Source of the DNA: Saccharibacillus kuerlensis DSM 22868
Lineage (GTDB): Bacteria; Bacillota; Bacilli; Paenibacillales; Paenibacillaceae
Length of the DNA stretch: 64,000 bases
Assembly (NCBI RefSeq): GCF_000378145.1
Contig: NZ_KB899296.1
Span: 1 to 64,000, forward strand
Direction: 5' to 3'
Each line of letters opens with the position of its first letter. Within the stretch, counting starts at the first letter, position 1. Below, one piece after another: positions 57,197 to 64,000 of this stretch. The translations under genes were made by a program, and so were the position numbers. The notes below the pieces were generated by a model, which worked only from the letters and a program-made list of their open reading frames with translations, had not been told where the DNA came from and did no database searches.

Positions 57197-57811
57197 ATGC
57201 GTGCAAAAAAGAAAGACATTTTCTTTCAGACCTTGGAAAATATGGCCGACATCATTGTACAGGCTGCCGACTACTTCTCCATCCATGTCGCTGACCTGAA
57301 GGATGTCGAACAGTTCGCCAAAGAAATGAAAGTTTATGAATCCAAATGTGATGAATTTACGCATACGATCATTACCGAGCTTAATAAGACGTTCATCACC
57401 CCGCTTGAAAGAGACGACATCCTGAAGCTGGCTACCACCCTGGACGACGTACTGGACGGACTTGAAGCCACCGCTTCGCGTTTCTACATGTACAATTTGG
57501 GTCAGCCGGACGAATATATGATTCAGTTCGGAGAAATCTTGCGTGAATCGGCTTACGAGATCCAGAAAGCAATCCACCTGCTGTCGCAGAAAAAACTGCT
57601 GGCGATTCGCGAATACACGATCCGTTTGAACGATCTGGAGAACCAGGGCGACGAATTGCTGCGCATCTGCACGAAGGAACTGTTCGCGACAGTAACCGAT
57701 CCAATCGAACTGATCAAGCGCAAGGAAGTTTACGAGCGTTTAGAAACGACGACCGACAACTGCGAAGACGTTGCCGATATTCTGGAAACTATTATTATGA
57801 GCAACTCCTAA
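57197..57811 (+). CDS. DUF47 family PhoU-like protein (Pit accessory)
   Basis: A 204-residue all-helical protein opening KKKDIFFQTLENMADIIVQAADYF, with ESKCDEFTHTIITELNKTFITPLERDDILKLATTLDDVLDGLE, the E/D-x-x-x-D metal-binding pattern of PhoU-like helices. DUF47 genes commonly precede pit-type phosphate transporter genes and their products are thought to modulate transport. Here pit follows 172 bp downstream. The ATG at 57197 follows AAAAGGGG. Genus-level symbol (ykaA) is avoided because only the family is certain. Confidence 0.92.
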   Translation: MRAKKKDIFFQTLENMADIIVQAADYFSIHVADLKDVEQFAKEMKVYESKCDEFTHTIITELNKTFITPLERDDILKLATTLDDVLDGLEATASRFYMYNLGQPDEYMIQFGEILRESAYEIQKAIHLLSQKKLLAIREYTIRLNDLENQGDELLRICTKELFATVTDPIELIKRKEVYERLETTTDNCEDVADILETIIMSNS

Positions 57812-57983
57812 GCGGAGCCTGCCATATTAGGGCTAAAGGAGGTCTGGACCGCTTTTTCGGAATGTGTTTCCGGGCGTGGGCATTGTCTCATAATCGGCGT
57901 CTGTTTCGTAAAAGGACAACGGCACGGCATCGGCAGAACTGCGGATGCGGCGCAGCCGTCTGTCTTCGTGCGGTCAAAATACT

Positions 57984-58973
57984 ATGGATACACCTTTTCT
58001 TATACTTGCGATCGTCATTTTTCTGGCGCTCGCCTTCGACTTCATTAATGGATTTCACGACACGGCCAATGCGATTGCCATGTCCGTCTCAACCCGCGCG
58101 CTGAAGCCTCGCACAGCCATTTTGCTTGCGGCTAGTATGAACTTCCTCGGCGCGATTACTTTTACCGGGGTTGCCAAAACAATCGGAGGAAGTATCGCTG
58201 ATCCGGCCACGCTGGATAACGGTATCGAGATTGTCATTGCGACGCTTATTGCAGCGATTATCTGGAACCTTGCAACTTGGTGGTTCGGTATCCCGTCTTC
58301 TTCCTCGCATGCTCTGATCGGTGCGCTGGCAGGTGCGGTATTTGTCGGTGCAGGATCGGACAGCGTCAATTGGAACGGTTTCCTTGATATCGTCAAAGCG
58401 CTGATCTTCTCGCCGCTGATCGCTTTCGTTGTTGGCTATATCATCATGATGGTGCTCAAATGGACATTAGGACGCCGCAGCCCGCACACGGTTAACAAAG
58501 GCTTCCGCTCCATGCAGATCTTTACAGCCGCGCTGCAGTCGTTCGCGCACGGCACGAACGATGCGCAAAAAGCGATGGGTATCATGACATTCGCGCTGAT
58601 CGCAGCCGGCAGATGGGATTCGCTTGAACCCCCGCTGTGGGTTAAGCTGTCCGCGGCCACTGCAATTGCGCTCGGCACTTCGGTCGGCGGATGGAAAATC
58701 ATCAAGACGCTTGGTACGAAGATTTTCAAAATCCAGCCAATCAACGGTTTTGCGGCCGATGTCAGCTCCGCTTCCGTTATTTTCACAGCTACGCTTCTGC
58801 ATCTGCCGATCAGTACGACGCATGCTGCGACTTCCTCGATTCTCGGCGTAGGCGCCGCCAAGCGCTTCCGGGAAGTGAAGTGGGGAATGGCAGGTCGGAT
58901 TATTGTCGCTTGGTTCATTACCATTCCGGTAGTGGCCTTGTTGGCCGGATTGATGTATAAGCTGCTGTTTTGA
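57984..58973 (+). CDS. pit: Low-affinity inorganic phosphate transporter, PiT family
   Basis: A 329-residue membrane protein with about ten helices and the two inverted PiT signatures: FDFINGFHDTANAIAMSVSTRAL (about 17-39) and SFAHGTNDAQKAMGIMTFAL (about 190-209). It takes up phosphate by cation symport. The chosen ATG at 57984 gives the family N terminus MDTPFLILAIVIF, but it has no good ribosome binding site. A strong TAAAGGAGGT at 57834-57843 instead lies 140 bp upstream, in front of a short non-homologous frame. Translation may depend on coupling or on that region. A terminator follows at 58988. Confidence 0.93.
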   Translation: MDTPFLILAIVIFLALAFDFINGFHDTANAIAMSVSTRALKPRTAILLAASMNFLGAITFTGVAKTIGGSIADPATLDNGIEIVIATLIAAIIWNLATWWFGIPSSSSHALIGALAGAVFVGAGSDSVNWNGFLDIVKALIFSPLIAFVVGYIIMMVLKWTLGRRSPHTVNKGFRSMQIFTAALQSFAHGTNDAQKAMGIMTFALIAAGRWDSLEPPLWVKLSAATAIALGTSVGGWKIIKTLGTKIFKIQPINGFAADVSSASVIFTATLLHLPISTTHAATSSILGVGAAKRFREVKWGMAGRIIVAWFITIPVVALLAGLMYKLLF

Positions 58974-58987
58974 TAAAGTTTGATTGC

Positions 58988-59023
58988 AAAAGGCCTACCA
59001 GTCGTTCTGGCAGGCCTTTTTTT
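58988..59023 (+). terminator. Terminator after pit
   Basis: AAAGGCCTaCCAG faces CTGGcAGGCCTTT with one mismatch, followed by seven T. Confidence 0.92.
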
Positions 59024-59087
59024 CGAATTCCCTTGAAAATGTAACTTATTGCGCTTATCCTTCGTCTAAAGAGAAGGAGGTGTTGAT

Positions 59088-60017
59088 ATGAACAAAACTG
59101 CCAGAATGATGAGTTTGGCATCCGCCCTGCTGCTGACATTTGCTTTGACAGCCTGCGGAGAAGCTAATGCTCCGGCACCGGAACCGGGAGAAGTGCCAAC
59201 TAATACAACTCAGGAACCGCCGGCGGAGAATGGTCAGACCGATAAGACCGATCATGAAAACCACAAAGCGATCTCGGCATCGGGCGTTTACAATGGACAG
59301 GCTGATCCGCATACGATCGAGGTAGATGTGGACGGTAAGCCGATGTCGTTTCAGCTTGCTCAAGGCGTAGCGAAGCAGCTGGATGGTCTTACAGAGGGCG
59401 ACGCGATCTCGTTCGAGTATGTGGAACATCCGGTTGAAGGAAGCGATGTACCGCAGATGGAAATTCAATCATTGGAAAAAACGGATGAAACGTCTGCAAG
59501 CGAAGGTGCGAATACGTCTGGCGATTCTGCTTCGGTCTCTCAGCGTCCTGCCACGCAGTCGTTTGAAATGATGAGCGAAGGCATGCCTGACAAGCGTACG
59601 GCTCAATTGGAGCAGGGCGACGGGTACTCGCTCTACGTGTTCGACGCGTATACGTTCGATTCGGCTCAAAATCGGTTGATGCTGACGGCGTTCCCGGAAT
59701 ATCATGCGGATATCGAAGTGCTGCCCGATGATTTTGACCGGGACGAACTGCGTACGCAAGGAATGACGGAACTGGAGAAATACGGTGAAGTCAACGAATA
59801 TGAGGGGGATCAACTGTTTGAAGGTCCGATGTCGGGTGCAAATCTGTTCCTGCAGGTGTCAAATGAAGAAGGACTCCACAATTATATCGTATGGGAACCT
59901 GAAAACGGAGGCGCCTTCCTTTTCCGCGTTCATGTGCCAAGCGGCGAGCCATCGGAGACGTTCCTGACACCGGCGCTGACGTCGTTATCTTCGATCGAAT
60001 CCGATTCGAAGAATTAA
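59088..60017 (+). CDS. Lipoprotein of unknown function
   Basis: A 309-residue exported lipoprotein. The signal peptide ends LTFALTACGEA, so Cys23 is the lipidation site. A Pro/Glu/Thr linker (about 27-60) is followed by a small beta-type domain (about 65-130, HTIEVDVDGKPMSFQLAQGVAKQLDGLTEGDAISFEYVE). A Ser/Thr-rich linker and a C-terminal domain come next (about 165-300, DGYSLYVFDAYTFDSAQNRLMLTAFPEYHADIEVLP). I do not recognise either domain. AAGGAGG precedes the ATG by 8 bp. It stands alone between two terminators. Confidence 0.85.
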   Translation: MNKTARMMSLASALLLTFALTACGEANAPAPEPGEVPTNTTQEPPAENGQTDKTDHENHKAISASGVYNGQADPHTIEVDVDGKPMSFQLAQGVAKQLDGLTEGDAISFEYVEHPVEGSDVPQMEIQSLEKTDETSASEGANTSGDSASVSQRPATQSFEMMSEGMPDKRTAQLEQGDGYSLYVFDAYTFDSAQNRLMLTAFPEYHADIEVLPDDFDRDELRTQGMTELEKYGEVNEYEGDQLFEGPMSGANLFLQVSNEEGLHNYIVWEPENGGAFLFRVHVPSGEPSETFLTPALTSLSSIESDSKN

Positions 60018-60118
60018 GTCGGATTGATCGCAACGTTTTAAACGATTAATCTCATAATTTAGTACTCACACTCAACACTCAATATTTCACACTTAACATG
60101 CAACCTTTGACGTTTTAT

Positions 60119-60157
60119 AGTCCAAGTTTCGCGATGCAGCGGAATTTGGACTTTTTT
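60119..60157 (+). terminator. Terminator after lipoprotein gene
   Basis: A 14-16 bp stem with G-T pairs (60119-60132 with 60138-60151) and six T. Confidence 0.88.
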
Positions 60158-60459
60158 GTATTTATACAGAAAAAGATGCTAACAAATTCATTCATATTCC
60201 TTTCTCTTTCTATCACTCCTTGAAAACTGCTCGGAAGTTTTGGGACTTCATTAGGCATTACAACGTGAATTAGGAAAACGATGAGTGGTACTGGAGAGTC
60301 TTGAACGATCGGGTGCCTGATGTCCGAGAACCGAAGCTGGGCGCTTGGAGATATCCGTATCATAATAGCAGCAGCAGAGCTTGCCTGGAGATGTGGGTTC
60401 GACTGGGTTAGGAAAGCTGGGAGGTTAGGAGATTAGAAATCATCTATATACGAAAGAAG

Positions 60460-60512
60460 CCGGTATACGAAAAGAAGAAGCTATGCGAAAAGAAGAAGCT
60501 ATGCGAAAAAAC
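60460..60512 (+). repeat. 18-bp repeat (gaaaagaagaagctatgc), 2-3 copies
   Basis: Two perfect 18-bp copies and one degenerate upstream copy lie in the spacer after the lipoprotein gene. The rest of 60158-60460 shows nothing recognisable. Confidence 0.85.
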
Positions 60513-60540
60513 CTCTTCCTATAAAAGGAGGAGGTTTTTG
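60505..60540 (-). terminator. Terminator of LacI-type regulator gene
   Basis: AAAAACCTCTTCCT and AGGAGGAGGTTTTT pair with one G-T and enclose a short ATAAA loop. T runs stand on both strands; the gene it serves is on the minus strand. Confidence 0.87.
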
Positions 60541-60591
60541 AAACGCTGCAGCTATCGTTGTCGATGGGATGTCTGGTTGAACTTGTCGCAC

Positions 60592-61740
60592 TCAGTCGGA
60601 AAGTACCGCGTCCCCGCCGTTTTCTTCATTCCTTTGCCGGATCTCCTTCTGAACACTTTCCGTCCGAAGTTCCGCCGCCGATTCGCGAAGTTCCGAGACC
60701 GATTCTCGCAGGACCAATTCCGACAAGATCAGAATTTTTTCCAGTGGGGCTTTCGGATCGCGTACACGTTCGAGCAGACGCAGTGCAGCTCTTCGGCCCA
60801 TGGCTTCTTTCGGCACATGTACGGTCGTGAGCTTTGGTGATGATGAGCCGGACTCGTCGATATGATCGAAGCCGACCAAGGAGACGTCTTCCGGAACGCG
60901 CAGTCCCAGATCGGTCAACGTCCGTGCAGCGACAAGTGCCATATCGTCGTTGGCGCATACAAATGCTGTAGGGAAAGTTCGCCCTTTGCGATGTTTGAGC
61001 AGCCACTGCCGCAGTTCCGGCTCAAACTCTGCTTTTTCGGTGGTTGGCAGGGTGTTCATTGGATCGAGACGATCCTGCACAGGCAGTCCATGATCCTCCA
61101 TCGCAGCGCGAAATCCGCTCCAGCGGTCACGGAAGCTGCGGGAAAATCCGGTACTGCCGAGAAAATGCAGCTTGCGGTGCCCACAGCCAATCAGATGGTT
61201 GGTCAGCCGTATGCTGGCATCCATATTGTCCGCAAATACGGTATCGGATGGAACAAGGGGGTCTTCGTGATCGACGAGCACCATCGGAAGACCGATCCGG
61301 TGCACCTCCAGCAGCAGCGGCGTCGAAATCTGACCGATGCCGATCAGACCGAGGAAGCCGTCGGGATTCAGAATGCCGGTAACGGCATCTACTCGCTGTT
61401 CGGAAATAATAACGACACCCAGACCGTTCTCTTCCAGCGTCTCGGTAACACCATTCAGAATTTTCCCCCAGTAGAGGGATTCGGGGGTCTGAAAGCGTAC
61501 ATTTGGCATAAGAACGAGTACGGACTGCCGGGTCGAAGGAACCGCCGGGTCGGAAGGCTGCTTTCGATTTTTCCCGTAGCCATGAGGCTGCGTGAAATAG
61601 CCGAGCTGCGAAGCAGCCTGGATGACTCGTTCGCGGGTCGATTCGCTGACGCCGCCTTTGCCGGACAGTGCTTTGGAAACGACAAATTTGGATACGCCAA
61701 GCTGATCGGCAATTTGCTGCATCGTAACTTTTTTGGCCAT
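60592..61740 (-). CDS. LacI family transcriptional regulator
   Basis: The 382-residue protein has an N-terminal LacI helix-turn-helix (residues 1-47, KVTMQQIADQLGVSKFVVSKALSGKGGVSESTRERVIQAASQLGY) and a periplasmic-binding-protein-like effector domain (VLVLMPNVRFQTPESLYWGKILNGV ... FVCANDDMALVAARTLTDLGLRVPEDVSLVGFDHID ... TTVHVPKEAMGRRAALRLLERV). The SKALSGKGGVS wording is a subgroup trait in Paenibacillus. The ATG at 61740 follows AGAGGGG. No sugar operon is adjacent; the divergent neighbour is corA. Its target is unknown. The C-terminal 30 residues are polar and possibly disordered. Confidence 0.93.
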   Translation of the reverse strand: MAKKVTMQQIADQLGVSKFVVSKALSGKGGVSESTRERVIQAASQLGYFTQPHGYGKNRKQPSDPAVPSTRQSVLVLMPNVRFQTPESLYWGKILNGVTETLEENGLGVVIISEQRVDAVTGILNPDGFLGLIGIGQISTPLLLEVHRIGLPMVLVDHEDPLVPSDTVFADNMDASIRLTNHLIGCGHRKLHFLGSTGFSRSFRDRWSGFRAAMEDHGLPVQDRLDPMNTLPTTEKAEFEPELRQWLLKHRKGRTFPTAFVCANDDMALVAARTLTDLGLRVPEDVSLVGFDHIDESGSSSPKLTTVHVPKEAMGRRAALRLLERVRDPKAPLEKILILSELVLRESVSELRESAAELRTESVQKEIRQRNEENGGDAVLSD

Positions 61741-61978
61741 TAAGAAACCCCTCTGCCTAATAGAATAACAGAAGTATAACAAAATTTTTTTTTACACGTC
61801 TACAGAAGGAATTGTTAGCTTGAAGGAATGGACGAATGACGCAAAAATTTCGATTTAATGAAGATTGCAAGCGGACTGCCCAGCGATTACGATAGAAGAA
61901 GAGGATCGGCGTCCACGGCTGGAAGACACATGGCCGCGAAACGCCGAATCGATTCCAGATACAAGGAGGGCGGCTGCC

Positions 61979-62935
61979 GTGATTCGGACGCTTGCGGTAA
62001 CTCACGATCATCAAGTTAAACTCGATATTCCACTGAAAGAGCTTGAGCCGTCGGATTATGAATGGTTCTGGGTCGATTTTTCTGCGCCGACGGCGAAAGA
62101 AACAGAGCTGCTCGATACCTATTTTCATTTTCATCCGCTTGAAATCGAAGACTGTCTAAATGACGTGCAGCGCCCGAAAATGGACCCGCACGAAAAATAC
62201 GTATTTCTGATCACCCATGCGCTCGAAAAAGGCGGCAAGGAAGCCGGCGAAGTCGACATGTTCCTCGGGGACACTTTTTTTGTTACCTTCCATTTCGAAC
62301 GAATGAGCGAGATCGACGAAGCCTGGGAGCGGATCCGTACGCGGGCAGTCGATCCGGAGAGGAATACGAATTCGGTCATGGCGGCTTACCTGGTGCTTGA
62401 TGCGCTGGTAGATGAATATTTCCCCTGCGTATTCGGCATAGAAGATGAATTGGCCGACCTGGAGGAAAGAGGGCGCCGGGAGTCGGTAGACAAGCTGCTT
62501 GCCCAAGTGTTCGACCTGCGGGCACGACTGCTTAAATTGCATCACACGATCGTGCCGATGCGGGATCTGCTGTACCGGATTATCAATTCGCAGCATGTCG
62601 ACGATGAGCAGAGATACCGGGTGTATTTTACCGATATTTACGATCATCTGCTCAAGCTGTCGGAGATGATCGAATCAAACCGGGAAATGACCGCCGACCT
62701 GCGCGACAGTTACATCTCGCTTAATTCAAACCGGATGAACGGAATCATGAAGACGCTGACGGTTATTACGACGGTGTTTATGCCGCTGACGCTGATCGCC
62801 GGTATCTACGGAATGAATTTCGAAAACATGCCGGAGCTTCGCCATGAATATGGATACTTCATCGTGCTGGGCGGAATGCTGCTCCTAGGTGGAATGATGA
62901 TCGGCTGGTTCTGGCGCAGAGGATGGTTTAAATAG
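61979..62935 (+). CDS. corA: Magnesium/divalent cation transporter CorA
   Basis: A 318-residue CorA family channel. A large cytoplasmic alpha/beta N domain (WFWVDFSAPTAKETELLDTYFHFHPLEIEDCLNDVQRPKMD), the long pore helix, and the signature GIYGMNF (GMN selectivity motif) lie between two C-terminal transmembrane helices. It ends with a basic tail (WRRGWFK). Start is GTG at 61979, 9 bp after AAGGAGG; the longer frame upstream would add 38 residues unlike the family. It is divergent from the LacI regulator. Confidence 0.95.
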   Translation: MIRTLAVTHDHQVKLDIPLKELEPSDYEWFWVDFSAPTAKETELLDTYFHFHPLEIEDCLNDVQRPKMDPHEKYVFLITHALEKGGKEAGEVDMFLGDTFFVTFHFERMSEIDEAWERIRTRAVDPERNTNSVMAAYLVLDALVDEYFPCVFGIEDELADLEERGRRESVDKLLAQVFDLRARLLKLHHTIVPMRDLLYRIINSQHVDDEQRYRVYFTDIYDHLLKLSEMIESNREMTADLRDSYISLNSNRMNGIMKTLTVITTVFMPLTLIAGIYGMNFENMPELRHEYGYFIVLGGMLLLGGMMIGWFWRRGWFK

Positions 62936-63008
62936 AAAAATGCGATGCGCCAGCGATCAAAAGTGTCCACGAACGCATTCGGTCTGCATCGCGTGAAATC
63001 GGTAACGC

Positions 63009-63037
63009 TTGAAAAACATAACTTAGGCCGCTACAAT
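63009..63037 (+). promoter_or_regulatory. Promoter of yerC-type gene
   Basis: TTGAAA (63009-63014), 17-bp spacer, TACAAT (63032-63037). A textbook sigma-A layout, 131 bp before the GTG start. Confidence 0.75.
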
Positions 63038-63168
63038 AATAAAGTAAGCATAACTATTCTGGCCTTAGGGCTTATGACACCGGTATCGAAAGCGTTTCGA
63101 CAGCCGGAAATCTTGGCGGTTCATCGCTTTGAGTCTATAACCAGTAAACGGTAGGGGATGATCTTTCA

Positions 63169-63459
63169 GTGCAGCTGAAAAAGTTAAACGATAAAACGGT
63201 CGATCAATTGTTCGAAGCGATTCTTACGCTCAAGGACATCGAGGAGTGCTACGTGTTCTTCGACGATCTGTGCACAGTCAACGAAATTCAGTCGCTTTCG
63301 CAGCGTCTTGAAGTGGCACGCATGCTCGGCAAGGGCAGTACGTATAACCAGATTGAAGCGGAGACGGGCGCCAGTACGGCAACGATTTCGCGGGTGAAGC
63401 GCTGTCTGAATTACGGCAACGACGGCTACAAAATGTCGCTTGATCGTCTGGGAAGGTAA
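63169..63459 (+). CDS. yerC: TrpR-like protein, YerC/YecD family
   Basis: A 96-residue DNA-binding protein of the TrpR superfamily. LFEAILTLKDIEECYVFFDDLCTVNEIQSLSQRLEVARML leads into the helix-turn-helix GSTYNQIEAETGASTATISRVKRCLNYG. The family is conserved in Firmicutes; its target is not established. GTG at 63169 follows AGGGGAT. The next gene starts 5 bp after its stop, so the two are co-transcribed. Confidence 0.93.
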   Translation: MQLKKLNDKTVDQLFEAILTLKDIEECYVFFDDLCTVNEIQSLSQRLEVARMLGKGSTYNQIEAETGASTATISRVKRCLNYGNDGYKMSLDRLGR

Positions 63460-63464
63460 CGACC

Positions 63465-64000
63465 ATGATGAAAACGGGCGCTCTCCTTATCAGTCACGGT
63501 TCTCCGCAGCCCGAATGGGTGCAGGCGGTTGAAGAGGCGGCCGGCGAAGTCAGAATCAAAGAACATATGCCGGTCGCAGTGTCGTTTCTGGGCAATGTGG
63601 AAGGTGCGTCGATTCAAGATGGCATTGATGCGCTGGAGTCGGAAGGCGTCACGGATATTCTCGCCGTGATGCTGTTCGTATCGGAAGGAAGTACGCATAT
63701 CGACGAGATTGAATATGCGCTGGGGATCAAGGATGCACCGGATAAGGAAACAGATCTCGAACCTTTCCACATCGCGGCACGCATGCATGTTGGCCGCCCG
63801 ATGGGCGACGATCCGGATGTGGCACGCATGGTATGGGACAAAATATCGCCTGTTTCAGTACAGCCGGAACATGAAGTGATTCTGCTGGTCGGCCATGGCA
63901 GCATTCACGATGGATTCCGGCAGCGTTGGGAGCAGGGTGCATCTGCATTGGCGAAAAGAGTAGGCGAGACAAGCGGTCTGGTCTGTGATTACGCACTGCT
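63465..64000 (+). CDS. CbiX/SirB-type chelatase-like protein, cut by window end
   Basis: The frame is open to the last base (178 codons seen). It opens MMKTGALLISHGSPQPEWVQAVEEA, with the CbiX His in ISHGS. FVSEGSTHIDEI holds the second metal-binding His, and a second half begins VILLVGHGSIHDGFRQRW. Two CbiX halves fit sirohydrochlorin (ferro/cobalto)chelatases of siroheme or cobalamin synthesis; related family members of unknown substrate also exist. GGAAGG precedes two tandem ATGs (63465 and 63468). It is translationally close to yerC. Confidence 0.82.
   Translation, partial: MMKTGALLISHGSPQPEWVQAVEEAAGEVRIKEHMPVAVSFLGNVEGASIQDGIDALESEGVTDILAVMLFVSEGSTHIDEIEYALGIKDAPDKETDLEPFHIAARMHVGRPMGDDPDVARMVWDKISPVSVQPEHEVILLVGHGSIHDGFRQRWEQGASALAKRVGETSGLVCDYAL

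Overview
The window looks like a chromosomal segment of a spore-former-type Firmicute of the Paenibacillaceae (Paenibacillus or Saccharibacillus-like). The reasons are a Bacillus-type purine operon (purE-K-B-C-S-Q-L-F-M-N-H-D) led by a PurR operator and a guanine-class riboswitch, S-layer-homology proteins, low-GC-Firmicute ribosome binding sites (AAGGAGG), a UgpABE transporter without its own ATPase, and coding GC above 50%. Genus is an inference; no rRNA, tRNA, IS element, prophage or CRISPR array was seen.

Layout. 1-6100: a truncated secreted beta-helix protein, an ECF-like sigma factor followed by a ClpP paralogue, an Eis-like acetyltransferase, a DUF1294 protein and a UspA protein. 6362-23077: the purine operon, all on the + strand. 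It is interrupted by two long spacers (purK-purB and purF-purM) that hold repeats. 23924-29119: an AraC/GyrI regulator, ilvA, an MscS channel and an S66 carboxypeptidase. 29691-38350: a phosphate-themed block, ugpA-ugpE-ugpB (glycerol-3-phosphate uptake), a divergent glycerophosphodiesterase, then ppx and ppk (polyphosphate). 38938-48819: carbohydrate genes, a GH42 beta-galactosidase, a histidine phosphatase and an L-fucose operon (fucI, RhaB-type kinase, fucA, fucU) with a divergent DeoR regulator. 49166-53847: an SLH protein and a very large secreted protein of unknown function. 54264-64000: small membrane and DUF genes, an alpha/beta hydrolase, the DUF47-Pit phosphate transporter pair, a lipoprotein, a LacI regulator, CorA, YerC and a CbiX-type chelatase cut by the window end.

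How the genes work together. The pur genes encode the de novo route from PRPP to IMP. They would be repressed at initiation by PurR (two PurBoxes 17 bp apart) and attenuated by the guanine riboswitch. The ugp, GDPD, ppx/ppk and DUF47-Pit genes could jointly handle organic and inorganic phosphate. The fuc genes convert L-fucose to lactaldehyde plus DHAP.

The most unusual signal is in the spacers. Five separate intergenic regions (8803-8990, 17207-17395, 23348-23535, 29279-29466, 43590-43777) each carry a composite element of 188-189 bp. Each is built from four modules of about 25 bp at offsets near 0, 50, 112 and 163, with the second pair inverted relative to the first. The modules fall into at least two sequence types, yet the architecture is constant. 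Each element lies next to or within 200 bp of a short tandem array whose unit is unique to that spacer. I know of no described family with this layout and regard it as the best candidate for something new here. Other oddities are in-frame repeat insertions in the RhaB-type kinase, a 160-residue acidic/proline-rich extension on PurN, a 15-copy 24-bp array open in frame with purB, and a hydrolase whose last residues are encoded by the first unit of a hairpin-forming tandem array.
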